DNA from: Eublepharis macularius
Lineage: Eukaryota; Chordata; Lepidosauria; Squamata; Eublepharidae
Length of the DNA: 64,000 nt
Direction of reading: 5' to 3'
Assembly: GCF_028583425.1 (NCBI RefSeq)
Contig: NC_072798.1
Span: 9,612,501 to 9,676,500 of the forward strand
In this document: one piece after another, positions 1 to 10,190 of the stretch
Numbering within the stretch: position 1 is the stretch's first letter
How the letters are laid out: each line of letters starts with the position of its first letter
Program-made: the position numbers and the translations under genes
The notes under the pieces: model-generated
What the model was told of the DNA's origin: nothing
Database searches by the model: none
Seen by the model: the letters and a program-made list of their open reading frames with translations, nothing else

Positions 1-354
1 AATATTAAAATAACAATGCCCAACAATAAAATAAACAAGTCAGGATAGAAGTTAAAAAAAACACACACTGATTTATATGACTGCCAATTGAATATGATTA
101 GCAACTGATTTAAACTGTCTCAATTACCTGTTCAGGGATGCAGGAGTAGAAACAGAAAGGGGTATAGAACTCAGGTCCAGTTCCAGATTTCGGGTGATCC
201 TTGGCAGAGGGAGTTCGGCCTCCCCTATTCCCACTGCTGGGCTTGCCTTGCTGCCCTCCCACCCACGTGACCCCACCTGCCTGCGCGTCCCTCCTTTGCC
301 CACTTGCAGGCTCTCCCACCACTTGCAGTCACAGCTGCCCACATATCCTTAATG
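1..354. other. Unassigned intergenic sequence
   Basis: No gene or recognised repeat was identified. The first 120 bases are AT-rich and the remainder is moderately GC-rich. Short antisense reading frames here lack any recognisable protein pattern. It ends at the target-site duplication of the hAT element that follows. Confidence 0.4.
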
Positions 355-362
355 CCCTTTCC

Positions 363-851
363 CAGGGCTCATTTTGAGGGGGAACGCGCAGGAACGCAGT
401 TCCGGTAGTTCTCCAAAAAGGTCACATGTCAGGTGGCCCCGCCCACCTGGTTTTTGGCCATTTTGGGCCCGTTTCGGCCTGGATCAAGGCCGAAACGGCC
501 CAATTCGGGCCCAAAATGGCCAGGATCAAGCCCAAGACGGCCAGGACCGGGCCTCTGACAGGTGGTGGATCACTGTCCCGCTCAGCAGCGGCTCAATCCT
601 GACCATTTTGGGCCCCTTTTTGGCCATTTTCAGACCCCTTTTGCCATTTTGGGCCCAATTTCGGCCCTGAGTGGCCAGGATTGGGTCCAAAACAGCCAGG
701 ATAGGTGATGTCAGGGGTGGGGCATAGGCAAATAAGTTATGCTAATGACACACTTCTGGTGCTGGCAAGGGGTGTGGCATATGCAAATGAGCTGCGCTAA
801 TGAGTTATGCTAATGAGTTCCTGCAGCTCTCTTTCTACGAAATGACCCCTG
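363..851 (+). mobile_element. Non-autonomous hAT element, CAGGGCTCATTT family, copy 1
   Basis: A 489-bp element starts CAGGGCTCATTTTG and ends CGAAATGACCCCTG, so its ends form short imperfect inverted repeats. It is flanked by an exact 8-bp duplication, CCCTTTCC, at 355-362 and 852-859. An 8-bp duplication with CAG...CTG termini is the signature of hAT transposons. The body is a degenerate tandem of GGCC/GGGCCC/CGAAACGG words. The 3' part carries an ATGCAAAT octamer (781-788) and repeated TATGCTAATGAG-like words. No transposase is present, so it must have been moved in trans. The family is assigned from structure; no database name is claimed. Confidence 0.85.
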
Positions 852-1140
852 CCCTTTCCTAATGTTACTGGGTGGTGGGTGTAGCTAAGAGTGCTGCTGC
901 CACGCCCACCAGGAACACTGATGCTTTGTGCACCACTCACATGCCCCTCTGCAGCAGCACCAGGGAGCATATGCAGCTGAGAGCAGAGGTGCCGAAGCGC
1001 TCAAAAGCAGGCACTGGGTGTGACTGCTGACATCAGAGGAGATGTGTGAGTAGGGAGGCAGCAGCAGTGGGTTCCATTGGAAGCCACGGGCCGTGACAGC
1101 TGCCCCACCTCGCTCAGGCTGAGTGAGAAAGTGTGTGTGT

Positions 1141-1442
1141 GTTATGTGCCATCAAGTCACCTCCGATCTGTGTTGACCCTGTGAACGAAAGACCTCCAAA
1201 ATGTCCTATCGTTAACAGACTTGCTCAGATCTTGCAAACTAGAGGACGTGGCTTCTTTGATTGAGTCCAGCCATCTCGTTTTAGGCCTTCCTCTTTTCCT
1301 ACTGCCTTCCACTTTTCCTAGCATTATTGACTTTGCCGGAGAATCTTGTCTTCTCATGATGTGACCAAAGTACGATAGCTTTAGTTTTGTCGTTTTGGCA
1401 TCTAGGGAGAATTCAGGCTTGATTTGATCAGGTTGAGTGAGA
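1141..1442 (-). mobile_element. 5'-truncated RTE/BovB-type LINE, reverse transcriptase C-terminus
   Basis: Read on the minus strand, this encodes the last ~95 residues of an RTE-class LINE polyprotein. Recognisable segments include LSYFGHIMRR, a KVEGSRKRGRPKTRWLDSI stretch and a final FWRSFVHRV block, the tail seen in BovB-like ORF2 proteins. The reading frame is open but lacks all catalytic domains, so it is a dead 3' fragment. The 3' end runs into a short GT-rich tract. A related fragment is at 13416. Confidence 0.8.
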
Positions 1443-1642
1443 ATGCTCATATGCGAAAAGGTGATGGTGTTAAGAAAGAATATGACAAGACAACCCCTCC
1501 TGAGCAGTCACAAACAGGTCAATGAACAGACGAGTGGTTTGTCAAAAATTCAACTCCCTGTTTGCTTCAGGCAAAGGAGCCGAGACTACAGGAGTTCAGA
1601 CTTCACTGGCACAGACTGATTAATTCAATGACTCCATTGACA

Positions 1643-1868
1643 GAATCACAGAATCACAGGGTTGGAAGGGACGTCCAGGGTCATCTAGTCCAACCCCCTG
1701 CACAATGCAGGAAATTCAGTTCTCCCCCCCCCCCCGATACACACACAGTGACCCTTACTCCATGCCCAGAAGATGGCAAAACACCATCAGGATTCCTAGC
1801 CAAACTGGCCTGGGGAAAATTGCTTCCTGGCCCCAAGGTTGCAACCTGCCTAACCCTGGGCAGGTAAG
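1643..1868 (-). mobile_element. CR1 LINE 3' end
   Basis: On the plus strand it starts with CAGAATCACAGAATCACAGG, the reverse complement of the ATTCTGTG 8-mer repeats that end CR1 LINEs. This is followed by GGTTGGAAGGGACG and TCATCTAGTCCAACCCC, core CR1 3' sequence in reptiles and birds. A poly-C run lies near 1725. It is a 5'-truncated, non-coding copy. Confidence 0.85.
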
Positions 1869-1934
1869 AAGGGGCCGTGAGAAATAAGCACTGATGTACC
1901 CTTCCTGTCCTCCCTCTCATGGTCTGCCCCATCT

Positions 1935-2110
1935 TTCTCCCCAGTGGAGACCCAAAGCAGCTTACATTATTCTCCTCTCTTCCATTTTAATCTCCACAGC
2001 AGCCCTGTGAGGTAGGTTAGGCTCAGAATGTGTGCCTTGCCCAAGGTCACCCAGTAATCTTCCATGGCATTGTGGGGATTCGAACCTGGGTCTCCCAGAT
2101 CCTAGGCTGA
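1935..2110 (-). mobile_element. tRNA-derived SINE
   Basis: Reverse-oriented SINE. It contains CCTGTGAGGTAGGTTAGG, then CTTGCCCAAGGTCACCCAG, then GGGGATTCGAACCTGGGTCTC. The last block is the reverse-oriented tRNA B-box-like segment (GGTTCGAATCC in element orientation). The copy is diverged, with no clear target duplication. Confidence 0.7.
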
Positions 2111-2115
2111 AACTC

Positions 2116-2858
2116 TGAATATGAATGAGGATTTAGCTTTCTGAGACAACACTCATTTCTTTAAAGACCAAATCTACACAGAGATGAGAAATTGGCAGGA
2201 TACGTTCCGTGCCTTTCCCACTAATCTTCCTTAACTCAGGAACTGTATGTGCACCTACTTAGTAGGGTTGGGTTGAATGTTACACAGTTAAGCACGCTTA
2301 CTGGTTTGCCCTCACTTGTTCTTTTGTAAACTATGGTATTATTAAGAACAGGGTGATTAAAAAGTTCTTGATATGTCCGCTGGGAAATGAAGTCAAGTTT
2401 TCCAGACCAACCATACCAAACTGAAGTTATAGAAATTTGGCCGTCGCTGTTTGATGAAGAAAAGAAGAACCAATTTGCACTTGGTTCTTCTCTTCTTCTG
2501 CATATCGCTGCGGCCTTTGGTTCTCCTTCACTGCTTGACCTCAGCTATCTCCTGATACAAGACTGAAAGCACTGAAGCTCACACCAATACCTTACACAGT
2601 CCCTTTTGTGTGTTTGAAATGATCAAAAGCACCATAGGTGAACACGCCAATGGTTCGATGTACTAGGTCCAGGCACATTTCCACCAGGCATTCCCACAAC
2701 GCATTTTGCTAAGCATTCCAGAACGTGATCTTCCATGATCCTTCACCTATTGTGTTCTGTAGCGCTGTAAAAACTTCATAGCTGACACACCACCTTGGAG
2801 GATTAAAGCAGATGTCATATTCTTGTCGGTCTTGTGGGTAGCTGGAGTATTCATTACA
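2116..2858. other. Unassigned; possible decayed DNA transposon at 2349-2858
   Basis: From about 2349 (GGGTGATTAAAAAGTTC) the sequence looks like the end of an old mariner-type DNA transposon, and the minus strand reads like a decayed coding tail interrupted by stops. I could not match an inverted repeat or a domain, so this is only a suggestion. No gene is supported. Confidence 0.25.
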
Positions 2859-2866
2859 TTAAGCAG

Positions 2867-3314
2867 CAGGGGTCATTTTGTAGAAAAAGAGCTGGAAGAA
2901 CTCATCAGCATAACTCATTAGCATAACTCATTAGCATATGCCATGCCCCTTGCCATCACCGGAAATGTGTCATTGGCATAACTGATTTGCATATGCCACA
3001 CCCCTTGACATCACTTATCCTGGCTGTTTTGGACCCAATCCTGGCCATTCAGGGCCAAAACTGGGCCCAAAATGGCAAAAAGGGTCTGAAAATGGCCAAA
3101 AAGGGACCCAAAATGGTCAGAACCGGGCTGTTGCTGAGCAGGAGAGTGATCCACCACCCGTCAGAGGCCCGATCCGGGCCATTTCAGCCCCAATCCAGGA
3201 TGAAATGGGCCCAAACTGGCCGAGAATCAGGTGGGTGGGGCCACCTGACATGTGACCTCTTTGGGGAACTGCCGGAACTGCGTTCCTGCACATTCCCCCT
3301 CGAAATGAGCCCTG
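2867..3314 (-). mobile_element. Non-autonomous hAT element, CAGGGCTCATTT family, copy 2
   Basis: Same family as 363-851, inverted: it starts CAGGGGTCATTTTG and ends CGAAATGAGCCCTG. The flanks are TTAAGCAG (2859-2866) and TTAAGCGG (3315-3322), a 7-of-8 match for a target duplication. The octamer appears as ATTTGCAT at 2985-2992. It has no coding capacity; a 184-residue frame across it is a by-product of its repeats. Confidence 0.85.
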
Positions 3315-3322
3315 TTAAGCGG

Positions 3323-4515
3323 TATGCATTTCTTTCTATTGGATTCTATCCAAAGACTCCCCTCCACTGGGTTGGATTCATTGATACCCTTCCACTAAGT
3401 TTTTCTCTGACTGTGAAAGACCTTGTCCATTGGAGGAAGTATTTCCTCATCAAAGGAAGCCTTGGGAGGAGCCAGAAGGGAGCCATTCAATCCAATCCAT
3501 GTTGGAAAAGAGAGGACATCAAACCACTAATGCTAACATGACCTTCTCTGCCGCCATTAAAAAAAAAGATCAGTGTGGGAAAGAAACTGTCTCCTACAGA
3601 TAGCGTTGGCTTCATCTCAGTTGAGATGGTCTCATTTCCTCTCTTGAAGTCAGTCCATCTGGTCCTGCATCTTTCTTCACCCACTGACTGAGCCAATGTC
3701 CTTGGAAAACCTGTAAGTAGGACATGACAGCCAAAGCTTCTCCCTGACGCCCTGCAACTCATATTACCTCAGAACATGAATATTCCGTTTAATCCTCACA
3801 GCTGATAAATACTGACATTGCATCAAACAAACACACCTGATAGGTCAGAGCATTTCCAAACCGATATCGTGGAATGAGTATTGGTTATTGACATTCGGTG
3901 GGAAAATTGTTACCGATGACCCCGCTTTCCCTCTGCCCCAGAAGCTGTCAGCGAGCAACAAGTAACAAATTTGGCACATTGAAAAACGGACCCGTTATTG
4001 GTCAGCTGTCGTTTCGTGACACAGGATATGTTTTTGCATAGACTTGTAGAAACGATGCAACGTCTTTTATATATATATTAAAAAAAAAAAGAGTGGAAGG
4101 GAAAGGTAGTGGGTGTGGCTTAGAAAATGTGATTGGCCAATCAAATTAAGTTGATTCCATGAGCAAGAGTGAAGGGCAAGGGTGGGGAGAACATCGGATA
4201 AAGAATTTCGCATGATTAAAATCCCTAATCTGTTGCGCATGGACAAATAAGTCGGGGAAAAGCAGGATGGAAAAAAACCCGGACAAAACCTGCAGTGACT
4301 TCGAAGCTGCTGCTAGGATTGCCTTCCCACGTGTGGAAACACAAAGAAAAATCGAGGTCATTTGGAAGCTGAACAGCGGAAAACCACTAGTGTGGAATCA
4401 CCCACTGGCGGTCTTCTGTCCCATGAATGTGTCCGATCCTCATTTTAAATCCACACTAATGGCCATCGCTGCAGCCTATGTCAGTGAAGACACTGTGTTG
4501 ATAAAGACACTGTGT
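3323..4515. other. Unassigned intergenic sequence
   Basis: No gene is supported in about 1.2 kb. It holds short AT runs (including TATATATA near 4070) and unrelated short reading frames on both strands. The right end (4505-4523) appears to be the 5' head of the Sauria SINE that continues at 5146. Confidence 0.35.
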
Positions 4516-4523
4516 GGTGTAGT

Positions 4524-5145
4524 CAGGGCCGGTGCCAGAGTTTCTGGCACCTGAGGCTGGGGGTAGCTTCAGGGCTGTTGCTGCCCCCTAGCGTGCGCAA
4601 AGCGTGTGTGTGCTTGCAGCTGAGCAGAAGGGCTAGGAAGCGGCCCATGTGCCGCCCCTGCCGCCTGCCGTGCCTGGCTGGGAGCATGTGCTGGTGGCAG
4701 CACGCGTGTACACTGCATGTGATGTCATCACGCAACATGCCGCTGCAAGCCGGTCCCATTGGCGCAGTAGGCAGCTGGGAGGCACGCAGGTGGCCTCAGC
4801 CCTCCTGCTCAGTTGCCCCATGCTGCCTGCTGCGCCTGGCCCGCAGCTGCATGCAGGCAGCAGCAGTGGCAGCATGGGGCAACTGAGCCGAAGGGCTGGG
4901 AGGCTGCCCACTCAGACTGCCCCATGCTGCTACCACCAGCATGCGCTCCTGGCTGCACACAGCAGCTGTATGCCAGGCATGGCAGATGGCCGGGGTGGCA
5001 TGTGGGCAGCTTCCTGGCCCTTCTGCTCAGCTACAAGTGCTGCCACCACCAGCTCCACGGTGCACACCCCTGCCCCCAGTGCCCCTCCGGTGCCTCAGCA
5101 CTTGAGGTGGCTGCCGGACCCACCTCCATGGACGCGCTGGCCTTG
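4524..5145. mobile_element. GC-rich non-autonomous hAT element inserted in a Sauria SINE
   Basis: Begins CAGGGCCGGTGCCAGAG and ends in GCGCTGGCCTTG, an imperfect inverted match. Flanks GGTGTAGT (4516-4523) and GATGTAGT (5146-5153) agree at 7 of 8 bases, as expected for hAT. The target sequence is the 5' head of a Sauria SINE, resumed immediately to the right. The interior is very GC-rich with repeated CAGCTG/GCTGCC words and GATGTCATCAC. Overlapping 70-170 residue frames on both strands are compositional. A shorter relative is at 22923-23311. Confidence 0.75.
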
Positions 5146-5335
5146 GATGTAGTGGTTAGAGTATTGGACTAGGACAGATCTGAAGCCACACACTCCGGAA
5201 TGCATGACCTTAGAGCTATCCTACCTCACAGAGCTGTTGTGAGGATAAAATGGAGGAGGATGAAACAATCTTTCAAGTCACTTTGAGTCCCCATTGGGAA
5301 AAATGAGATATAAATATCTAAATAAATAAAGTTAA
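5146..5335 (+). mobile_element. Sauria-type tRNA SINE
   Basis: Shows the Sauria SINE order: GTAGTGGTTAGAGTATTGGACT (tRNA-like head), CTACCTCACAGAGCTGTTGTGAGGATAAAATGGAGGAGG (centre, seen as shorter words here), and an AAATAAATAAA tail preceded by GAGATATAAATATC. Its first bases lie left of the hAT insertion at 4524. Confidence 0.85.
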
Positions 5336-5692
5336 TTACTTTTTGTGTGAAAACAGGACTCCTGAATCTACTGCTCATTATCTTCATTAGGTGAATTCTA
5401 GGGGTGCGCACCAAGAACATTTCCATTTCAGTTTTGGTTCCGGGGGGATCTGGAATAATTCTGTTCCATTACTGGTTTGTTCCAGATGGGGTGGTGCTGG
5501 CTCGGATCTGATTCAGGTTTTTTTGTTTCAGTTTCATGAGTTTGGGCCTGTTGCATGCATGTTGGCTGCACGTACACAAACGTATGCTGTTCTTTTTGGG
5601 GGGGGACAAGGCTACGGGGCAACTGTTTTTGCTCTCAGTGGCAGCAAAATTACACAGAACACAGTCCTCCCTCGAAACAATCGACTCACTGA
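5336..5692. other. Unassigned sequence
   Basis: No gene or named repeat recognised. Contains a poly-G run near 5600 and T-rich stretches. Several overlapping 60-116 residue frames lie on both strands, none with a recognisable motif. Confidence 0.35.
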
Positions 5693-5775
5693 GGGCCAAG
5701 CTACAAGTGACGAATGACACTTGAACGGCAAGTGGATTGAGTGGAGCGCAAGTGAACAGGGAGAAATACACCCTT
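5693..5775 (+). mobile_element. Partial fold-back MITE (AGGGCCAAGCTACAAGTGACG terminus)
   Basis: Carries the terminal word GGGCCAAGCTACAAGTGACG shared with the fold-back elements at 23429, 23913 and 27150, then a different interior (AATGACACTTGAACGGCAAG). Only one arm is obvious, so the copy is truncated or a related subfamily. Confidence 0.55.
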
Positions 5776-7882
5776 CGCCCTGAGTTTGAGAGCACGCAAC
5801 AGGACAGCTGCTCATACACACACAGAGAATTCTTTACAACAGGGAAATTGGGAAAATTCGTATCTATTCACACTTTTTATTCCATTAAAAACTATTGTTC
5901 TGTTAGTCGCCCTCTCCATTAGCAAAACAACTATTCCTTAGCCACAGGTGTCCTTATTGTGTGGATTTTTTCATCCATTGGAATAAGACGTATGATAAAC
6001 AACAATAGAGCCACTCCACTCTGCGCCCAAATTCAGCTTTCAGTTTTTGGCAGAAGTTCAGGCTGTGTGTCACTCTATCTTTTTTCTGCCTTTATGGTTT
6101 TAGCTCCCAGGGAGACTTGCTCAGAAGGTATGTATGGAAAGGCTGAGCGTTTAAAGAATTACCCTAACCATCACAAGGAAAGGAAAAGTAATTCATCTGT
6201 GGCTGGAAGAGGGTGCCTCTTGGTTAAATTTCCTGTTGCATCCTATATTATACAGTTGGGTATCCAATCAGGGGGCTGGAGTATTATTTATTGCATTTTG
6301 GTCTTGCCATCAGTCATGGGAGGGGCAGATTTAACAAAGACGCTGTTGGGTTTATCTATAGTCAGCTAAACAAACATGTCTTGCTCCTCCGTTATCTTCT
6401 TGTTAACAAAATGCTATCAGGAGTCTCTAAACATTTACTGCATCCTTTATCTAGGATGATGTATAGAGAGAGTGTCAATTAGTACACGGACCTGGTAGAT
6501 ACCTGCCATATATTCTTCTTTTCTCAAAAGATTCCTCATTTTGTTTTGTGGAGTTTCTGTTGCAGACAATTCTGTGATTGTTCACATGTGGCGAAAAAAG
6601 GAAATGTTGTGGATATTGACGATCTGATTAATATCGGAGCCCTAAATAGCTAGAGATGCTTTCAGTCATGGAGAGCATCGAAATTATCGGGGTACTTCCA
6701 CATTTGCCTTTCCGATCCATTCTTGTTATTTGTGTTATTGTTGTTGTTGCTGTCGTTGTTGTTCTTGCCTTCCTTTTTCACTCAAGGCAGATTACAAATT
6801 GTGAAAATCAATTCACCCAGACTGCAAAGACCTCAATAGACAGTGGAGGTTTAGAGAACTGGAAAACAACGCAAACAAAAAACGGGCTAAGGCATGGCGT
6901 AGCACAATGCCGAAAGTAGGTTACAAAGGTAGATGTCATTGTAGTAAAAAGGGACATGATATTTTTCATGTTGCGGGATCCTGATGTTTATTATTGCTTT
7001 AGTCTTTCAATCATTGCTGGATGTTGCTTTTCTGTTCCCACCCGTCTTGAAGGCCTGCTTCCAGATCAATCAAATAAAGAAAACACAAAGCCCTCTCTTG
7101 TGTGGTTTTGTCTGTAGGCTTCTCAACTGGAGAGGCAGGCAGGCTGGCATACGGGCCTGATTCAGAGCCATCGCCTGGCTTGCAAGCCCTGTCCAGGTGT
7201 GGCACATATTCCCACTCCCACAGCACTTCGGGCATCTGTTCTACAGGTTGGGCACCCACATGGTTTTGCTCAATCCACACTTGCGTTATAACGTAAGGAA
7301 GGCTAACAGGTTGCCACTTTGACAATGGCCAAGAAGGGAGAGGCTGGCACAAAAGGAGGGAGAATTGTGGGTCGATGGCTGCCAGTTTGTGAGATCCAGG
7401 CCAAAGGGTTCTCTCTCTTCTGCTGCAGGTATTCAAGCTTGGTTGTGGCTGGAGGTGCAAGCCAAAGAGGCAGGAGGCTAAGGGCTGGTGGCCTTGGCCT
7501 TGATGTACGCGACCTTGGCCTTGATGTACTGACCTGGTGGACACCAGCCCAAAATGTTATGTGCGCTTTCTGTTTTATTTAAATTTGCTTCAATTGTGGT
7601 GGGTTTTTTTTTTTTGGTAAACCGCTTCTGGTTTCCACTGGGGGGGGAAAACAGGTTAAAAATAACCAACTAAATTAAATATTTTCCCACCGAATCACAG
7701 GTTTCCCCCTTCGAGGCATATCATGTGAGGCCCAATGATATTTCAATTAAAAAGTTATTGAAATTTCAGTTATTTTAAAGAGTTTATCACCATTGCTGTA
7801 GAGCAGGTTGTGATAACCTCTGAAATTCTCTTGTAATGAGTCAGACCTATTGTGGCCGGCAGCAGTTTCTCAATATGAGGAG
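5776..7882. other. Unassigned intergenic sequence
   Basis: About 2.1 kb without a supported gene. It includes a GTT-rich run (6726-6765) and a T/A-rich stretch around 7600-7670. A 177-residue minus-strand frame (7011-7544) is low-complexity at its start (repeated HQGQG) and has no domain I recognise; it may be part of an unidentified repeat. Confidence 0.35.
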
Positions 7883-8105
7883 GGGTTGCCAACTTGCCAG
7901 TTCTGGCTTGAGAAGTTCCTGGAGATTCGAAGGTAGTACCTGGGGAGGGTGGAGTTTGAGGAGCAGAGGGGGCTCAGCGGAGGTGTCATGCCATAGAGTC
8001 CTTCTCCCAGAGCTGCCATTTTCTCCCAGGGGACATATCTTTGTGGTCTGGAGATCAGTTGTAGTTCTGGGAGGACCCCTGGCCCATCTGGAGATTGGCA
8101 ACCCC
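7883..8105 (+). mobile_element. GGTTGCCAAC-type MITE, copy 1
   Basis: Begins GGGGTTGCCAACTTGCCAG and ends GGAGATTGGCAACCCC, forming inverted termini. The interior has CCTGGAGATTC, GCCATAGAGTCC and CATTTTCTCCCAGGGGA, shared in order with copies at 9238, 30345 (inverted) and 56168. It is a short non-coding DNA transposon derivative; superfamily not determined. Confidence 0.8.
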
Positions 8106-8399
8106 AGTATGTCGTCATTCCCAGCTGTGTTACTAGGAACCCTCTTTAAGTAGACACACCATGGCGTTAGTATGGGACCTCATACCGACAAAAGAGATGA
8201 TCTAACATCAAGCTCCCCCATCTCCATATAGGTCTGGGGTTGCAGGGTAGGTCACCTATGAAGGCTCAGAGCTTGGAAGAACAGCCCACCTCCAACAGAG
8301 ATACTGAACCAATCTTCTGTTTCCCAAATGGGAGATGTTCCTGGAGACAGGGGAGAAGAGAATCCATTTGAGATATTTTAGATTTTGCCTCCATGATCC
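8106..8399. other. Unassigned spacer
   Basis: About 290 bases between two transposons with no recognised gene or repeat. It ends in the target duplication CATGATCC. Confidence 0.4.
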
Positions 8400-8974
8400 C
8401 AGGGCTCATTTTGAAGGGAAATGCGCAGGAACCCAGTTCTGGTAGTTCTCCACAGAGGTCACGTGTCAAGTGACCCTGCCCACCTGATTTTTTGCCATTT
8501 TGGGCCTATTGCGGCCTGGATTGGGGCCGAAACAGCCTGGATCAGGGCCAAAACAGCCCGGATCGGGTTGGTGCCAGGCAGGGGAACTGCCTCGCACCGA
8601 CCTGTTCCCAGCCGTTTCAGTTCTGATCTGGGCCCAAACGGGCCCAAAATGGAGACTTTCAGCCATTTTGGGCCCCAAACCGCCAGGATTGGTCTCGAAA
8701 TGGCCCAGATCGGGTCTCTGATGGGTGGTAGATCCTGACCATTTTGGGCCCCTTTTTGGCCATTTTCAGACCCTTTTTGCCATTTTGGGCCCAATTTCGG
8801 CCCTGAATGGCCAGGATTGGGCCCAAAACAGCCAGGATAGGTGATGTCAGGCGGTGTGGCATATGCAAATCAGTTATGCTAATGACACACTTTCAGTGAT
8901 GTCAAGGGGCATGGCATATGGTAACGAGTTATGCTAATGAGTTCCTGCTGTGCTTTTTTACAAAATGACCCCTG
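8400..8974 (+). mobile_element. Non-autonomous hAT element, CAGGGCTCATTT family, copy 3 (longest)
   Basis: 575 bp, from CAGGGCTCATTTTGAAGG to CAAAATGACCCCTG. The flanks are CATGATCC (8392-8399) and CATGTTCC (8975-8982), 7 of 8 identical. It is the longest copy because the internal GGGCC/CGAAAC repeat block is expanded. The octamer ATGCAAAT is at 8863-8870, followed by TTATGCTAATGA words. No transposase. Confidence 0.85.
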
Positions 8975-9237
8975 CATGTTCCAAGAAGCCCGCAGGAACT
9001 CGGACTGGTGCATGCCATGGATGTCACACTGAGAATCGCTGAGCTGGAGCATGGAGTGTGGATGGAGGAAAAGCTGGTTCACATTCCTGCCTCATCTCAC
9101 AGGCATGGCCTTGAGCCACTCACTGTTTCTCAACCTGGCCTACTTGCAAGGTAGTGCCGAGGCTAATACACCAGGGAGCAGCAATCCCAGAAACATTCAA
9201 GCAGCAGAGGGAATGGGGAAGAGCCACACTGACCCCT

Positions 9238-9450
9238 AAGGTTGCCAAGTCCAGCTTCAGAAATTCTTGAAGATTTAGGGACAGTCCCCTGGGGAGAGAA
9301 GAGTCTGGGAAAGGGATGGTGCTCAGTGGGGATGCCTTACCTTAGAATCCACCTGCCAACACTGCCATGTCCTTCAGGGGAACTGATCTCCCAATGTCTG
9401 GAGATGAGTGGTAATTCTGGGAAAACTCAAAACTCCACCTGGAAGTTGAA
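9238..9450 (+). mobile_element. GGTTGCCAAC-type MITE, copy 2
   Basis: Starts AAGGTTGCCAAGTCCAGC and shares the interior order of copy 1, including AGGGGAACTGATCTCCCAATG and CCACCTGGAAGTTG. The right terminus is lost or diverged and abuts the interspersed repeat that begins about 9449. Confidence 0.65.
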
Positions 9451-10190
9451 GAGCAAGATCTGAGTCCAGTAGCACCTTAAAGACCAACAGGATTTAAGGT
9501 CAAGATGGGTAGCCATGTTAGTCTGTCTGCAGCAGTAGAAAAGAGCAACAGTCCAGTCGTGCCTATAAGACCAGTGCTTTTTTTCTGGGGGGACGCAGGG
9601 GGACGCGTACCCCTAAACATCATGTGAATCTAATGGGAGAAAGTAAAAATTTTAAAATGTTGGAATTCCCGTTAAACCAACTCCAAACGTATTATGGATA
9701 TTTATGTGATTTGTTAAGTTTTATGTAGCGTATGTTGGCAACAAAGATGTTTCGTTATATTTAAACTCACTAGGGGCGCTGTTCGTCTTACAAGAAATGG
9801 AACGTCTTTGAGCATCGAACACGCCACCGAGATCGCTGGCATAATCGGTGATCGTTAGGGTGCAGACAAATACAAACAAGTCTTCTCTACGTCACTAGGA
9901 GCTCTGGTAGTTGGAAGCTAGCACGGTGATTGGTCAGAGTTGTTGCTACCCCTGGTGGCACCGACCAATTTGTGTATTTGTGTATGTTTTGTGCAATTTT
10001 TCCTTTTTTCTGATTTGAACTATAAAATGGTGATTTTCTTGAGTCAAACTGAGAGTACCCCCAAACCTTTTTTTTTTTTTTAGAAAAAAAAGCACTGTAT
10101 AAGACTAACAAAATTTGTGGTAGAATATGAACTTTCGTGGATTTAAGGTGCTACTGGGCCCGAATCTTGCTCTTCTATTACAGCACAATC
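9449..10190 (-). repeat. Interspersed GGTGCTACTGGACTCAAATC family, interrupted by a hAT insertion
   Basis: The host repeat appears as AGAGCAAGATCTGAGTCCAGTAGCACC at the left and GGTGCTACTGGGCCCGAATC at the right, separated by the hAT element 9572-10097. Related copies occur at 13270, 24927, 25886, 33650, 35985, 51090 and 59345. The family is widespread in this window but I cannot give it a name. Confidence 0.65.
9572..10097. mobile_element. Non-autonomous hAT element with CAGTGCTTTTTTTCT termini
   Basis: 526 bp, beginning CAGTGCTTTTTTTCTGGGGG and ending AGAAAAAAAAGCACTG, an almost exact inverted pair. An exact 8-bp duplication TATAAGAC lies at 9564-9571 and 10098-10105. These features identify a hAT element. 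Immediately inside are matching GTACCCC/GGGTAC words. The interior is AT-rich without a transposase. It split a pre-existing repeat, so it is the younger of the two. Confidence 0.9.

Noticed and set aside
4512..5172. Overlapping 70-167 residue frames
   Set aside because: They lie inside a GC-rich non-autonomous hAT element with defined ends.
7011..7544. 177-residue minus-strand frame as a gene or retroviral piece
   Set aside because: Low-complexity start, no catalytic or structural motif, and no paired long terminal repeats nearby.
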